Shown here: positions 1 to 5,115 of the stretch, piece by piece | Layout: each line of letters opens with the position of its first letter | Position numbering within the stretch: the first letter of the stretch is position 1 | NCBI GenBank assembly: GCA_947253305.1 | Contig: CAMXYZ010000063.1 | Coordinates: 1 to 5,115 of the forward strand | Direction: 5' to 3' | Length of the DNA: 5,115 nt | DNA from: an uncultured Helcococcus sp. | Lineage (GTDB): Bacteria; Bacillota; Clostridia; Tissierellales; Peptoniphilaceae | Position numbers and translations under genes: made by a program | The notes under the pieces: model-generated | Database searches by the model: none | The model's input: only the letters and a program-made list of their open reading frames with translations | Told to the model about the DNA's origin: nothing

Positions 1-177
1 AAATATATAGAAATCGAAGACGAAACAAATATTATTATCGATTTAGATTCTCTATCTAAGGAAGATTCCTTGCGAGGTGTTTTTGTTCGTAAATTAATTG
101 AATCAGATAATTTTGATAATCAGGATAAAGAAAAAATATTAGATTTTGGATTGAAGGTTTTTGAGGGTAGTTTATGA
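1..177 (+). CDS. C-terminal end of a probable YhaO/SbcD-like DNA repair metallophosphoesterase (partial)
   Basis: The first reading frame is open from the window edge to a TGA at 175-177, giving the last 58 residues of a protein whose start lies outside. The tail contains LRGVFVRKLIE and ends FGLKVFEGSL. This resembles the C-terminal end of YhaO-type exonucleases, which are SbcD/Mre11-like metallophosphoesterases, as I remember that family. The catalytic metal-binding motifs would lie upstream and cannot be seen, so the call rests mainly on context: it overlaps by four bases (ATGA, 174-177) the start of a YhaN-like ATPase, the usual partner of YhaO. Such an overlap implies one mRNA and coupled translation. 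The expected role is the nuclease subunit of an SbcCD/Mre11-Rad50-like complex acting on DNA ends. The alternative is an unrelated gene that merely shares the operon. Confidence 0.62.
   Translation, partial: KYIEIEDETNIIIDLDSLSKEDSLRGVFVRKLIESDNFDNQDKEKILDFGLKVFEGSL
163..167 (+). promoter_or_regulatory. Ribosome binding site of the YhaN-like gene, inside the upstream gene
   Basis: GAGGG stands six bases before the ATG at 174, inside the coding region of the preceding gene. Together with the ATGA stop/start overlap it supports 174 as the true start and suggests translational coupling. Confidence 0.7.
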
Positions 178-1997
178 TAATTAAAGAAATTTATATTAAT
201 AATTTTGGAAAGCTTCATAATTACAGTTTAAAATTTGATGATGAAATCAATATAATCTATGGTCAAAATGAATCTGGAAAATCTACTATACTTTCATTTA
301 TTGCTATGGTATTTTATGGTAATTCTTCAAAATCAAAAGATATATCCATAAATGATAGAAGAAGATATCAGCCATGGAATTCAAATGATATGTCGGGATA
401 TATTATTTTATCGGATGATGGAAAAGAATATAAAATAGAAAGGCAGTTTGGGGCATCAAATCATACTGATATAGTAAATCTATTTGAAATGAATACAGGT
501 AGAAAAATAGATATTCCGAATCCTACATCTCCTGGCGAATACTTCTTTGGTATTGGGCAAGAGGCTTTTAATAAAACTCTTTATATGTCATCGGAAAGTA
601 TGATTTTAGAAAACAAGGATAAAAATGATGAAGTTACTCAGAAACTATTGAATTTAGTAACAACCGGCGAGGAAGATATCTCTTACAAAAAGCTTATTGA
701 AAATTTAGACAAAAAAATAGAAAGCTATATTAGTAGAGCAAAAAATAAAGGTACACTTGTAGATTTAGAAACTGAAATTAATGAATTAAGGAATAATATT
801 GAAACTGCAAAAACTGATGAAATTGAGAAATCTCATTTCTCAGAACAAATTGAAGAACTGGAAGAAAAATTAGAAAAATCTAAGAAAGAAAAAGTAATTG
901 TAAATGATCTATTAAATCTAAATTCAGATAAAAATGAAATTTTAAATAATAAAAAAATAATTGAACTTGAAATTAATAATTCTAATATCGATGTCGTTAA
1001 GGAAAAAAAGAACTTATTAGAAGAAGAATTAGATGAAAATGAAAATTCTAGTTTAATATTTGATTTTGATATTAAAGATATATCAATAATTCTAACTTTA
1101 ATATTTGTAATATTAGCAATTAGCGTAACACGATATTTACTATTTATACCAGCGATAATTTCCTTGGTGTTTTATATTTATAATCTTAAAATTAAGAGTA
1201 AAAATAAATCTTTATTAATTAAACAATTGAAATATGATATCTCAAAAATTCAAAACGAAATAAATATATTAGATAAAAATATTTCTGATTTAGAGTCTGA
1301 AAAATATTATATGGAAGAAGCATTGAAAGAAATAGAATACAATATGAGTTTATATGATATTGATTCAACAAATATTAATTATGAAAATGTTCAAAATTTA
1401 GATTCAGAAATTTTTCAATATAAAAATAATATTATTGAAATTCAAACAATGGCAAAAGAAAGATTTAGAGGAAAAGAAAATCTATCAAGTCTCGAAAATA
1501 AATTAAATCTAAAATTGGAAGAGTATAGAAAACATAAGAATGACTATAATTTATTAATAGAAACAAAAAAATTAATACAAGAATCATTCCAAGACTTAGA
1601 GATTGGTTTTTCTAAAATACTAAATGATAAAGCTTCGGAAATCATATCCAATCTTACAAATAATAAATATAATAAGATAATGGTATCTGAAGATTTTGAT
1701 ATCTTTGTCGAAGATAGTTTTACTAAAAATACAAAAGAATGGAAGTATTTATCAAGCGGAACTATAGATCTATTCTATTTAGCTCTTAGATTATCAATAA
1801 TTGAATTGATAATTAAGGATGAAAACAAAAGAATACTTTTAATGGATGATATATTTATAAGATACGATAGCATAAGAGCAAATGAGGCTATTAAGCTAAT
1901 AAGTAATAGTTCTGAATCATTTAGTCAAATGCTTCTATTTACCTCACATGATATTAGTAAATATAATTCATACGATTTTAAAATGATAAGATTATAA
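174..1997 (+). CDS. YhaN/SbcC-like AAA ATPase with a central membrane hairpin
   Basis: This 607-residue protein has the layout of SMC/Rad50-type ATPases. The N-terminal lobe carries a Walker A motif, GQNESGKST, at residues 30-38. Coiled coil follows at about 165-295 and 340-475. The C-terminal lobe has an ABC signature, LSSGT (526-530), a Walker B, RILLMDDIF (553-561), with Asp-Asp where SMC/Rad50 proteins usually have Asp-Glu, a D-loop region with D565 and R568, and a switch histidine in TSHD (H592). Between the coils, at about 303-340, are two hydrophobic stretches joined by TRY, which look like a membrane hairpin. The protein has no cysteine, so it cannot form a Rad50/SbcC CXXC zinc hook. 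It is clearly shorter than Bacillus YhaN (about 960 residues as I recall), mainly through short coils. The ATPase would drive the nuclease encoded just upstream in processing DNA ends, possibly at the membrane. The family assignment is firm; the cellular role is inferred from SbcC and Rad50. Confidence 0.85.
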   Translation: MIIKEIYINNFGKLHNYSLKFDDEINIIYGQNESGKSTILSFIAMVFYGNSSKSKDISINDRRRYQPWNSNDMSGYIILSDDGKEYKIERQFGASNHTDIVNLFEMNTGRKIDIPNPTSPGEYFFGIGQEAFNKTLYMSSESMILENKDKNDEVTQKLLNLVTTGEEDISYKKLIENLDKKIESYISRAKNKGTLVDLETEINELRNNIETAKTDEIEKSHFSEQIEELEEKLEKSKKEKVIVNDLLNLNSDKNEILNNKKIIELEINNSNIDVVKEKKNLLEEELDENENSSLIFDFDIKDISIILTLIFVILAISVTRYLLFIPAIISLVFYIYNLKIKSKNKSLLIKQLKYDISKIQNEINILDKNISDLESEKYYMEEALKEIEYNMSLYDIDSTNINYENVQNLDSEIFQYKNNIIEIQTMAKERFRGKENLSSLENKLNLKLEEYRKHKNDYNLLIETKKLIQESFQDLEIGFSKILNDKASEIISNLTNNKYNKIMVSEDFDIFVEDSFTKNTKEWKYLSSGTIDLFYLALRLSIIELIIKDENKRILLMDDIFIRYDSIRANEAIKLISNSSESFSQMLLFTSHDISKYNSYDFKMIRL

Positions 1998-2002
1998 ACA
2001 AT

Positions 2003-2059
2003 ACGATAGTCTATTATATATTGACAAATTTACTATATAATATATAATAGATTTATCGT
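2003..2059. repeat. Long imperfect inverted repeat enclosing the tRNA promoter
   Basis: A perfect 13-bp dyad pairs 2010-2022 (TCTATTATATATT) with 2039-2051 (AATATATAATAGA), leaving a 16-base centre. Outside it, ACGATA (2003-2008) pairs with TATCGT (2054-2059) across a small asymmetric bulge of one base against two. In all, 19 bp are paired. The structure begins six bases after the YhaN-like stop codon and ends exactly one base before the mature tRNA. The right arm contains the -10 box, and the left arm covers the first two bases of the -35 box. No T-run follows it, so it is not a typical intrinsic terminator for the upstream genes. It could form a hairpin in read-through RNA or be an operator-like dyad, but some of it may simply reflect the AT-rich composition. 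Confidence 0.7.
2021..2048 (+). promoter_or_regulatory. Sigma-A-type promoter of tRNA-Thr
   Basis: A perfect -35 box, TTGACA (2021-2026), is followed after 16 bases by a perfect -10 box, TATAAT (2043-2048). Transcription would start near 2055, leaving only a few leader bases before the tRNA at 2060. A second TATAAT at 2036-2041 is only 9 bases from the -35 box and is too close to pair with it. This is the best consensus promoter in the window, as expected for a stable RNA gene. Confidence 0.85.
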
Positions 2060-2135
2060 GCTCCTTTAGCTCAGCAGGTAGAGCAATGCCATGGTAAGGC
2101 AGAGGTCGCTGGTTCAATTCCGGCAAGGAGCACCA
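2060..2135 (+). tRNA. tRNA-Thr, anticodon GGT
   Basis: The 76-base sequence folds as a complete cloverleaf. The acceptor stem pairs GCTCCTT (2060-2066) with AAGGAGC (2125-2131) in seven perfect pairs, followed by discriminator A and an encoded CCA (2133-2135). The D stem is GCTC/GAGC with the GG pair in its loop. The anticodon stem is ATGCC/GGCAG (2086-2090 and 2098-2102), with four pairs and an A-G mismatch at its outer end. The loop ATGGTAA places GGT at 2093-2095, reading ACC and ACU threonine codons. The T arm is GCTGG/CCGGC with a TTCAATT loop. The gene stands alone, not in a cluster, with its own promoter and terminator. Confidence 0.96.
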
Positions 2136-2142
2136 TAATTAT

Positions 2143-2172
2143 AAATTCTTTGTTAGTTCAAAGAATTTTTTT
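2143..2172 (+). terminator. Intrinsic terminator of the tRNA gene
   Basis: A perfect 10-bp stem pairs AAATTCTTTG (2143-2152) with CAAAGAATTT (2159-2168) around a six-base loop and runs into a run of T ending at 2172. It begins eight bases after the tRNA CCA end. The stem is AT-rich, but the geometry and T-run fit a rho-independent terminator. Confidence 0.8.
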
Positions 2173-2190
2173 ATTTTCTGATTTTTATTA

Positions 2191-2196
2191 TATAAT
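2191..2196 (+). promoter_or_regulatory. Probable -10 box of the acidic-protein gene
   Basis: TATAAT at 2191-2196 lies 30 bases before the start codon at 2226 and would give a leader of about 23 bases carrying the ribosome binding site. The -35 region at the usual spacing, TTTTTA at 2168-2173, matches TTGACA at only three of six positions and overlaps the tRNA terminator's T-run. The preceding terminator makes a separate promoter here likely, but the exact box is less certain in such AT-rich sequence. Confidence 0.5.
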
Positions 2197-2214
2197 TTAT
2201 ATAAGAATAATTTG

Positions 2215-2221
2215 TGGAGGT
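2215..2221 (+). promoter_or_regulatory. Ribosome binding site that decides the start of the acidic-protein gene
   Basis: TGGAGGT stands with its GGAGG core five bases before the ATG at 2226. This is ideal spacing for that ATG and rules out the in-frame GTG at 2214, which would overlap the site itself. Confidence 0.85.
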
Positions 2222-2225
2222 TGTT

Positions 2226-2621
2226 ATGAAAGATTATAACAATGATAAATTTAATTTTGACGATGAATTTGAACTTGATGATAATTTTGAAATTGTAGAA
2301 ATGGACGAAGATATAGAATCAGATTTTGATGATGAGGAATTCATATTTGGTTTTGGAGTGGATCATTTAGAAGATGAAGATTTGACTCCAGAAGTTTTTG
2401 ATGAAGAAAATTATATGGATGATGATTTTTACCTAGATGATGAAGATGATGAATTGTTTATAGATGATGATTTAAATAACGATGACGAAGATTATGATGA
2501 AGACTATGACTATATAGATTATCTAGATGAAGATTCTTATTTATTAGAAAATTATAAAGAAGATGATGATTATCTAGATGACTTTGATGATTATGATGAC
2601 GAAGATGATTATGACAATTAA
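2226..2621 (+). CDS. Small, extremely acidic protein of unknown function
   Basis: This 131-residue protein is not one I recognise. By my count it has 46 Asp and 21 Glu, so 51% of residues are acidic, against three Lys, no Arg and one His. Net charge is near -64 and the isoelectric point must be very low. Most other residues are Tyr, Phe, Leu, Ile and Asn, giving repeated units such as DDDY, DYLD and EDDD, strongest from residue 65 onward. Residues 38-58 are the least repetitive part (FIFGFGVDHLEDEDLTPEVF is within it) and could be a short folded or binding segment. There is no signal peptide, membrane segment or cysteine. Overall acidity recalls the C-terminal tail of the RNA polymerase delta subunit (RpoE), but the folded N-terminal domain of that protein is absent. 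A disordered polyanion acting as a nucleic-acid mimic, a partner of basic proteins, or a metal binder are all possible; none is shown. The strong ribosome site and the terminator after it support a real gene. Confidence 0.8.
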   Translation: MKDYNNDKFNFDDEFELDDNFEIVEMDEDIESDFDDEEFIFGFGVDHLEDEDLTPEVFDEENYMDDDFYLDDEDDELFIDDDLNNDDEDYDEDYDYIDYLDEDSYLLENYKEDDDYLDDFDDYDDEDDYDN

Positions 2622-2656
2622 AAAAGATGGTATTTCTTTATGAAGTACCATCTTTT
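2622..2656. terminator. Bidirectional terminator between convergent genes
   Basis: A 15-bp stem pairs 2622-2636 with 2642-2656 around a five-base loop (TTTAT), with one G-T wobble. The core is GATGGTA/TACCATC. On the plus strand it is followed by TTTTAATTTTAT, and on the minus strand the flanking A-run at 2620-2625 becomes a T-run. It therefore can end both the acidic-protein transcript and the permease-mreB transcript, whose last stop codon is at 2661. Confidence 0.85.
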
Positions 2657-2660
2657 AATT

Positions 2661-3713
2661 TTATCTTCTTCTTAATTCTTCGCTATCTTCTACTATTCTC
2701 CTAGTTAATTCTAGTTTAGAGTTTTCTATTTCCTCCAATTTATTAATCCAATTCAATGATTTTCCAGTTCCTCTTACAACTGCTGTAACAGGGTTTTCAG
2801 CAATACTCATTCCTATTTTTAATTTATCAGATAATTTATCTTTTATACCTCTTATCAATGCCCCACCGCCTGCTAGTATAGTACCAGATTCGTATATATC
2901 GGATACTAATTCTGGTGGAGTTTTTGAAAGAACTCTAGTTATAGCATTTGCTATTTCATTAATTGGTTCTTCAAAAGCTTCATCTATTTCTTCTACACTT
3001 ATTTCTATTTGTTCTGGAAGTCCTGTATATATATTTCTTCCATTGGCAATAAATTCTGTTTCTTTAGCATCTATCGTACCAATTGATAATTTGATATTTT
3101 CAGCTGTTCTTTCTCCAATTATTAAATTATATTTTTTTCTAATATAATCTATAATTACTTTATCAAAATCATTACCAGCAAATTTTATAGATTCTGAAAC
3201 TACAATTCCACCTCTAGATATAACTGCGATATCTGTAGTTCCTCCACCTATATCGATTATTAAATTACCTCTAGAATCTTCTATCTCTACTCCTGAACCA
3301 ATTGCAGCAGCTAATGGTTCTTCTATTAAATGAACATCATATGCTCTTGCTTTAAGACCAGCTTGTTTAACTGCTCTTTTTTGAACCTGAGTAGCTCCAG
3401 AAGGAACACAAATAATTACATTAGGTTTAATTATACTTCTTCCTATTGCTGCTCTAATATAATATTGAAGCATTCTTTCCGTAGATTCGTAATCCTTTAT
3501 TACTCCATCTTCAATAGGTCTTACAGCTACAATATGTCCTGGAGTCTTTCCAAGCATATCTTTAGCTTCTTGTCCTACCGCTATTATTTTATTTGTAAAT
3601 CTATTAATAGCAACAACAGAAGGTTCGTTTAAAATTACACCTCTTGATCTAGAGTATACAAGAACTGATGTTGTTCCAAGATCTATTGCTATTCTTTTTC
3701 TAAAATTAAACAT
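2661..3713 (-). CDS. mreB: Rod-shape-determining actin homologue, MreB/Mbl family
   Basis: The 350-residue protein is a full-length bacterial actin of the MreB family. Phosphate-binding motif 1 is DLGTTSVLVY (residues 11-20; many MreB proteins have DLGTANTLVY). Next come NEPSVVAIN (29-37) and VRPIEDGVIKD (64-74), the VPSGATQVQKRA segment (103-114), and LIEEPLAAAIG (129-139), which contains the glutamate thought to support ATP hydrolysis. Phosphate motif 2 is DIGGGTTDIAV (154-164), TGLPEQIEIS is at 230-239, and the adenosine motif LAGGGALIRG is at 280-289. MreB forms membrane-bound ATP filaments that guide cell-wall synthesis. After the conserved GTGK (315-318) there is a charged tail of about 30 residues ending in RRR, somewhat longer than usual. 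The start ATG abuts the stop codon of the permease gene, with its ribosome site inside that gene, so the two are cotranscribed. No mreC or mreD follows, because a terminator does. The sequence does not tell MreB from its paralogues Mbl and MreBH. Confidence 0.9.
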   Translation of the reverse strand: MFNFRKRIAIDLGTTSVLVYSRSRGVILNEPSVVAINRFTNKIIAVGQEAKDMLGKTPGHIVAVRPIEDGVIKDYESTERMLQYYIRAAIGRSIIKPNVIICVPSGATQVQKRAVKQAGLKARAYDVHLIEEPLAAAIGSGVEIEDSRGNLIIDIGGGTTDIAVISRGGIVVSESIKFAGNDFDKVIIDYIRKKYNLIIGERTAENIKLSIGTIDAKETEFIANGRNIYTGLPEQIEISVEEIDEAFEEPINEIANAITRVLSKTPPELVSDIYESGTILAGGGALIRGIKDKLSDKLKIGMSIAENPVTAVVRGTGKSLNWINKLEEIENSKLELTRRIVEDSEELRRR

Positions 3714-4871
3714 CTATTTTTCCTCAATATTTATATTCTTTTTCACTAATCTTTTCTTTGAAAAATCTCTTGCTAATGTGTAAAGAGTTGAAAATATAGG
3801 TACGAATATAATCATTCCTATTATTCCCATCATGGCTCCACCAAGAGTGATAGCTATCATCATCCAGAATGGTGGGATTCCCATTTTTGATCCAACTAAT
3901 TTTGGATACATTATATTACCATCAACTTGTTGTGCGATAATTATATATACTAAAAATATTATACCCTTTGTAAAATTTGACATCGCTATTAAAGTAAATC
4001 CTAATAATCCAGCTAATAAAGATCCGAAATATGGAATTAAATTAAACAATGCTGTAGTTACACCTAACATTAAATCATAAGGTGAACCTATTATTTTTAC
4101 ACCTATAAAGACTATAGTACCTAATATTATCGCTTCTAAAAATTGTCCTGTAAAGAAATTATAGAAATTAGTATAAAGTAATCTTGTTACATATATTAAT
4201 TTATCTGCAAATTTTTCAGGAAATATTGCATATGTAAGCTCTTTTGAATTTCTTCCTAATTTATCTTTAGTAGAGATAACATACACGGATATTGAAAATC
4301 CTAAAAAAGCTTCAAAGAAACCAGAAAAAACTGTTCCTACTGCATATACAGTTCCGCTTAACCATGATGAACCTTGACCTCTAATCCAGTTTAATATGCT
4401 TGCAATAAGATTATTTATTTCAATTTTATTGACAAACTTCTCTATTTGAATTGCTGCATCGTCAAACCATGGAATTTGTTGTATCTTACTTATTGTATTC
4501 TGTACTAATCCTGGCAATTGATTAGCTAATGTAATTAAAGAACTAATGAATTGTGGAACTACAACTGAAATTAAGAATGCCGCCAATAATATTAATGTTA
4601 AATAACCGAAAATTATTGTAAGTACTTTTAAAGCTTTTCCTTCTTTCATTTTAAAAACTTTTTTAAACAATTTTTCATATTGTATAGTTAACATATTAAC
4701 TACAAATGCTATAACGAAACCTATTATTATCGGTCTAGAATATCCTAATAATTTATTAAAATAATCAGTAATTCCTTCAAATCTAAATAATAAATAATAA
4801 AATGTTATCGCAGAAATTAATATTATTACTCTGGTAAATATATATTTTTTTTCTTCTTTAGTAAATTTCAT
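3714..4871 (-). CDS. AI-2E family (PF01594-type) multi-pass membrane protein
   Basis: The 385-residue protein has the usual length and pattern of this family, which includes TqsA, YtvI and YdbI. Hydrophobic segments occur at about residues 11-29, 46-63, 83-108, 173-200, 244-262, 267-296, 303-314 and 334-364. The soluble stretch between the third and fourth (about 109-170) is typical. Family motifs in the second half are GQFLEAIILG (242-251), NLIPYFGSLLAG (277-288), QQVDGNIMYPKLVGSKMG (314-331) and the glycine-rich GGAMMGIIGMIIFVP (344-358). It ends in a basic and then acidic tail. Members export small molecules: TqsA affects autoinducer-2, and others have been linked to sodium/proton exchange. 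The substrate here cannot be read from sequence. The ATG at 4869-4871 follows AGAGGT at a suitable distance. The gene is first in an operon with mreB, which begins at the very next base after its TAG stop. Confidence 0.9.
   Translation of the reverse strand: MKFTKEEKKYIFTRVIILISAITFYYLLFRFEGITDYFNKLLGYSRPIIIGFVIAFVVNMLTIQYEKLFKKVFKMKEGKALKVLTIIFGYLTLILLAAFLISVVVPQFISSLITLANQLPGLVQNTISKIQQIPWFDDAAIQIEKFVNKIEINNLIASILNWIRGQGSSWLSGTVYAVGTVFSGFFEAFLGFSISVYVISTKDKLGRNSKELTYAIFPEKFADKLIYVTRLLYTNFYNFFTGQFLEAIILGTIVFIGVKIIGSPYDLMLGVTTALFNLIPYFGSLLAGLLGFTLIAMSNFTKGIIFLVYIIIAQQVDGNIMYPKLVGSKMGIPPFWMMIAITLGGAMMGIIGMIIFVPIFSTLYTLARDFSKKRLVKKNINIEEK
3721..3725 (-). promoter_or_regulatory. Ribosome binding site of mreB, inside the permease gene
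   Basis: On the minus strand GAGGA stands seven bases before the mreB ATG at 3713, within the last codons of the permease gene. The stop and start are directly adjacent (TAGATG), so ribosomes ending the permease are well placed to begin mreB. Confidence 0.75.
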
Positions 4872-4876
4872 ATCAC

Positions 4877-4882
4877 ACCTCT
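4877..4882 (-). promoter_or_regulatory. Ribosome binding site of the permease gene
   Basis: AGAGGT on the minus strand lies five bases before the ATG at 4871 and supports that start for the permease. Confidence 0.75.
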
Positions 4883-4908
4883 AATAAATTATATCACAAA
4901 GATTAGAG
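4879..4908. repeat. Short inverted repeat flanking the permease promoter
   Basis: CTCTAAT (4879-4885) and ATTAGAG (4902-4908) form a perfect 7-bp dyad with a 16-base centre that holds the minus-strand -10 box. It could be an operator, but arms this short can arise by chance in AT-rich DNA. Confidence 0.35.
4888..4893 (-). promoter_or_regulatory. Extended -10 promoter of the permease-mreB operon
   Basis: On the minus strand TATAAT (4893 down to 4888) is preceded by TGA, giving the TGN extended -10 form. Transcription would start near 4881, leaving a short leader of about ten bases. No good -35 box is seen at the usual spacing (TATATT), which is tolerated by extended -10 promoters. Confidence 0.55.
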
Positions 4909-4926
4909 TTAATATAAGATTTAATG

Positions 4927-4932
4927 TATAAT
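4927..4932 (+). promoter_or_regulatory. Possible -10 box of the HAD hydrolase gene
   Basis: TATAAT at 4927-4932 is the only good -10 box before the plus-strand gene. It has no recognisable -35 partner. It would start transcription near 4939, which is the first base of the AGGAGG ribosome site, so the leader would be very short. The divergent -10 box lies 33 bases away, so the two promoters would occupy overlapping DNA. Confidence 0.4.
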
Positions 4933-4938
4933 TTTATC

Positions 4939-4944
4939 AGGAGG
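4939..4944 (+). promoter_or_regulatory. Consensus ribosome binding site of the HAD hydrolase gene
   Basis: A perfect AGGAGG lies five bases before the ATG at 4950 and fixes the start of the partial gene at the right edge. Confidence 0.85.
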
Positions 4945-4949
4945 ATTTA

Positions 4950-5115
4950 ATGAAAAAAATATTAGTATTTGATATGGATGGAACCTTACTAGACTCTATG
5001 GGAATGTGGGCAAATCTACCTAATGATCTAAGTGAAAAGGCTCATCTACTCAGTTCTGAAAATAAAATGGCTGCAGAAGAAGGCTCTATGATTCATTATT
5101 GTTATGAATATACTA
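4950..5115 (+). CDS. HAD-superfamily hydrolase, N-terminal part (truncated by window edge)
   Basis: The first 55 codons are present and the frame remains open at the window edge. The protein opens MKKILVFDMDGTLLDSMGMW. This contains HAD motif I, DMDGT (residues 8-12), in which the first aspartate is the phosphate-accepting nucleophile and the second acts as acid/base. The DSM..W continuation resembles phosphatases of the beta-phosphoglucomutase-like group, and the stretch after it would begin the helical cap. Such proteins are usually cytoplasmic phosphatases acting on small phosphorylated metabolites. The substrate cannot be predicted, and motifs II-IV lie outside. The gene is divergent from the permease-mreB operon, with 78 bp between the start codons. 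Confidence 0.88.
   Translation, partial: MKKILVFDMDGTLLDSMGMWANLPNDLSEKAHLLSSENKMAAEEGSMIHYCYEYT

Noticed and set aside
2003..2059. The dyad read as a tRNA-associated attachment site or insertion-element end
   Set aside because: No integrase, transposase or direct repeat of the tRNA 3' end is present in the window. Integration at tRNA genes normally uses the 3' part, not the promoter side.
2214..2225. An earlier GTG start adding four residues to the acidic protein
   Set aside because: The GTG overlaps the TGGAGGT ribosome site, which is ideally placed for the ATG at 2226.
2401..2610. GAT/GAA-rich tandem-like DNA as a satellite or CRISPR-like repeat
   Set aside because: The repetition follows from Asp and Glu codons in one uninterrupted reading frame. 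There is no fixed unit length or spacer structure.
2226..2621. The acidic protein called as RNA polymerase delta subunit (rpoE)
   Set aside because: Only the acidity matches. The folded N-terminal helical domain and its basic residues are missing.
3330..3632. A plus-strand open frame of 100 codons opposite mreB
   Set aside because: It lies wholly antisense to a strongly conserved actin gene. Its product is a Ser/Asn/Tyr/Cys-rich string with no recognisable domain, and no ribosome site is evident before it.
3832..4080. A plus-strand open frame of 82 codons opposite the permease gene
   Set aside because: It is antisense to well-conserved family motifs of the permease and looks like the mirror of hydrophobic codons, not a real protein.

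Overview
The window is very AT-rich (roughly a quarter to 30% G+C by eye). It uses the standard code: tryptophan is TGG and no TGA is read through. Shine-Dalgarno sites are strong (AGGAGG, TGGAGGT, GAGGA), promoters have TATAAT boxes, and a tRNA carries an encoded CCA. The gene families (YhaO/YhaN-like pair, MreB, AI-2E-family permease, HAD phosphatase) fit a low-GC Firmicute. A Clostridia/Tissierellia-type anaerobe is my guess, but nothing in the sequence fixes the genus.

Layout, left to right. (1) The last 58 codons of a probable YhaO/SbcD-like metallophosphoesterase overlap by ATGA a complete 607-residue YhaN/SbcC-like ATPase. The pair would act as a nuclease-ATPase machine in DNA repair. 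The ATPase has no zinc hook and instead carries a hydrophobic hairpin in the middle of its coiled coil. (2) A tRNA-Thr(GGT) gene at 2060-2135 has its own promoter, which sits inside a long, almost perfect inverted repeat, and is followed by a terminator. (3) A small gene at 2226-2621 encodes an extraordinarily acidic protein (67 of 131 residues are Asp or Glu) that I cannot assign to a family. (4) A 15-bp terminator hairpin lies between this gene and the convergent genes to its right. (5) On the minus strand, an AI-2E-family (PF01594-type) membrane protein gene is followed with no gap (TAG directly abutting ATG) by an mreB-family gene, forming a two-gene operon. (6) A short divergent promoter region of 78 bp separates this operon from the first 55 codons of a HAD-superfamily hydrolase on the plus strand.

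Most of the window is ordinary chromosomal housekeeping. There is no sign of a mobile element, CRISPR array or phage. The points worth a second look are the membrane-anchored YhaN-like ATPase, the dyad wrapped around the tRNA promoter, the acidic orphan protein, and the mreB gene paired with a permease rather than with mreC/mreD. I did not find a convincing previously undescribed multi-gene system.
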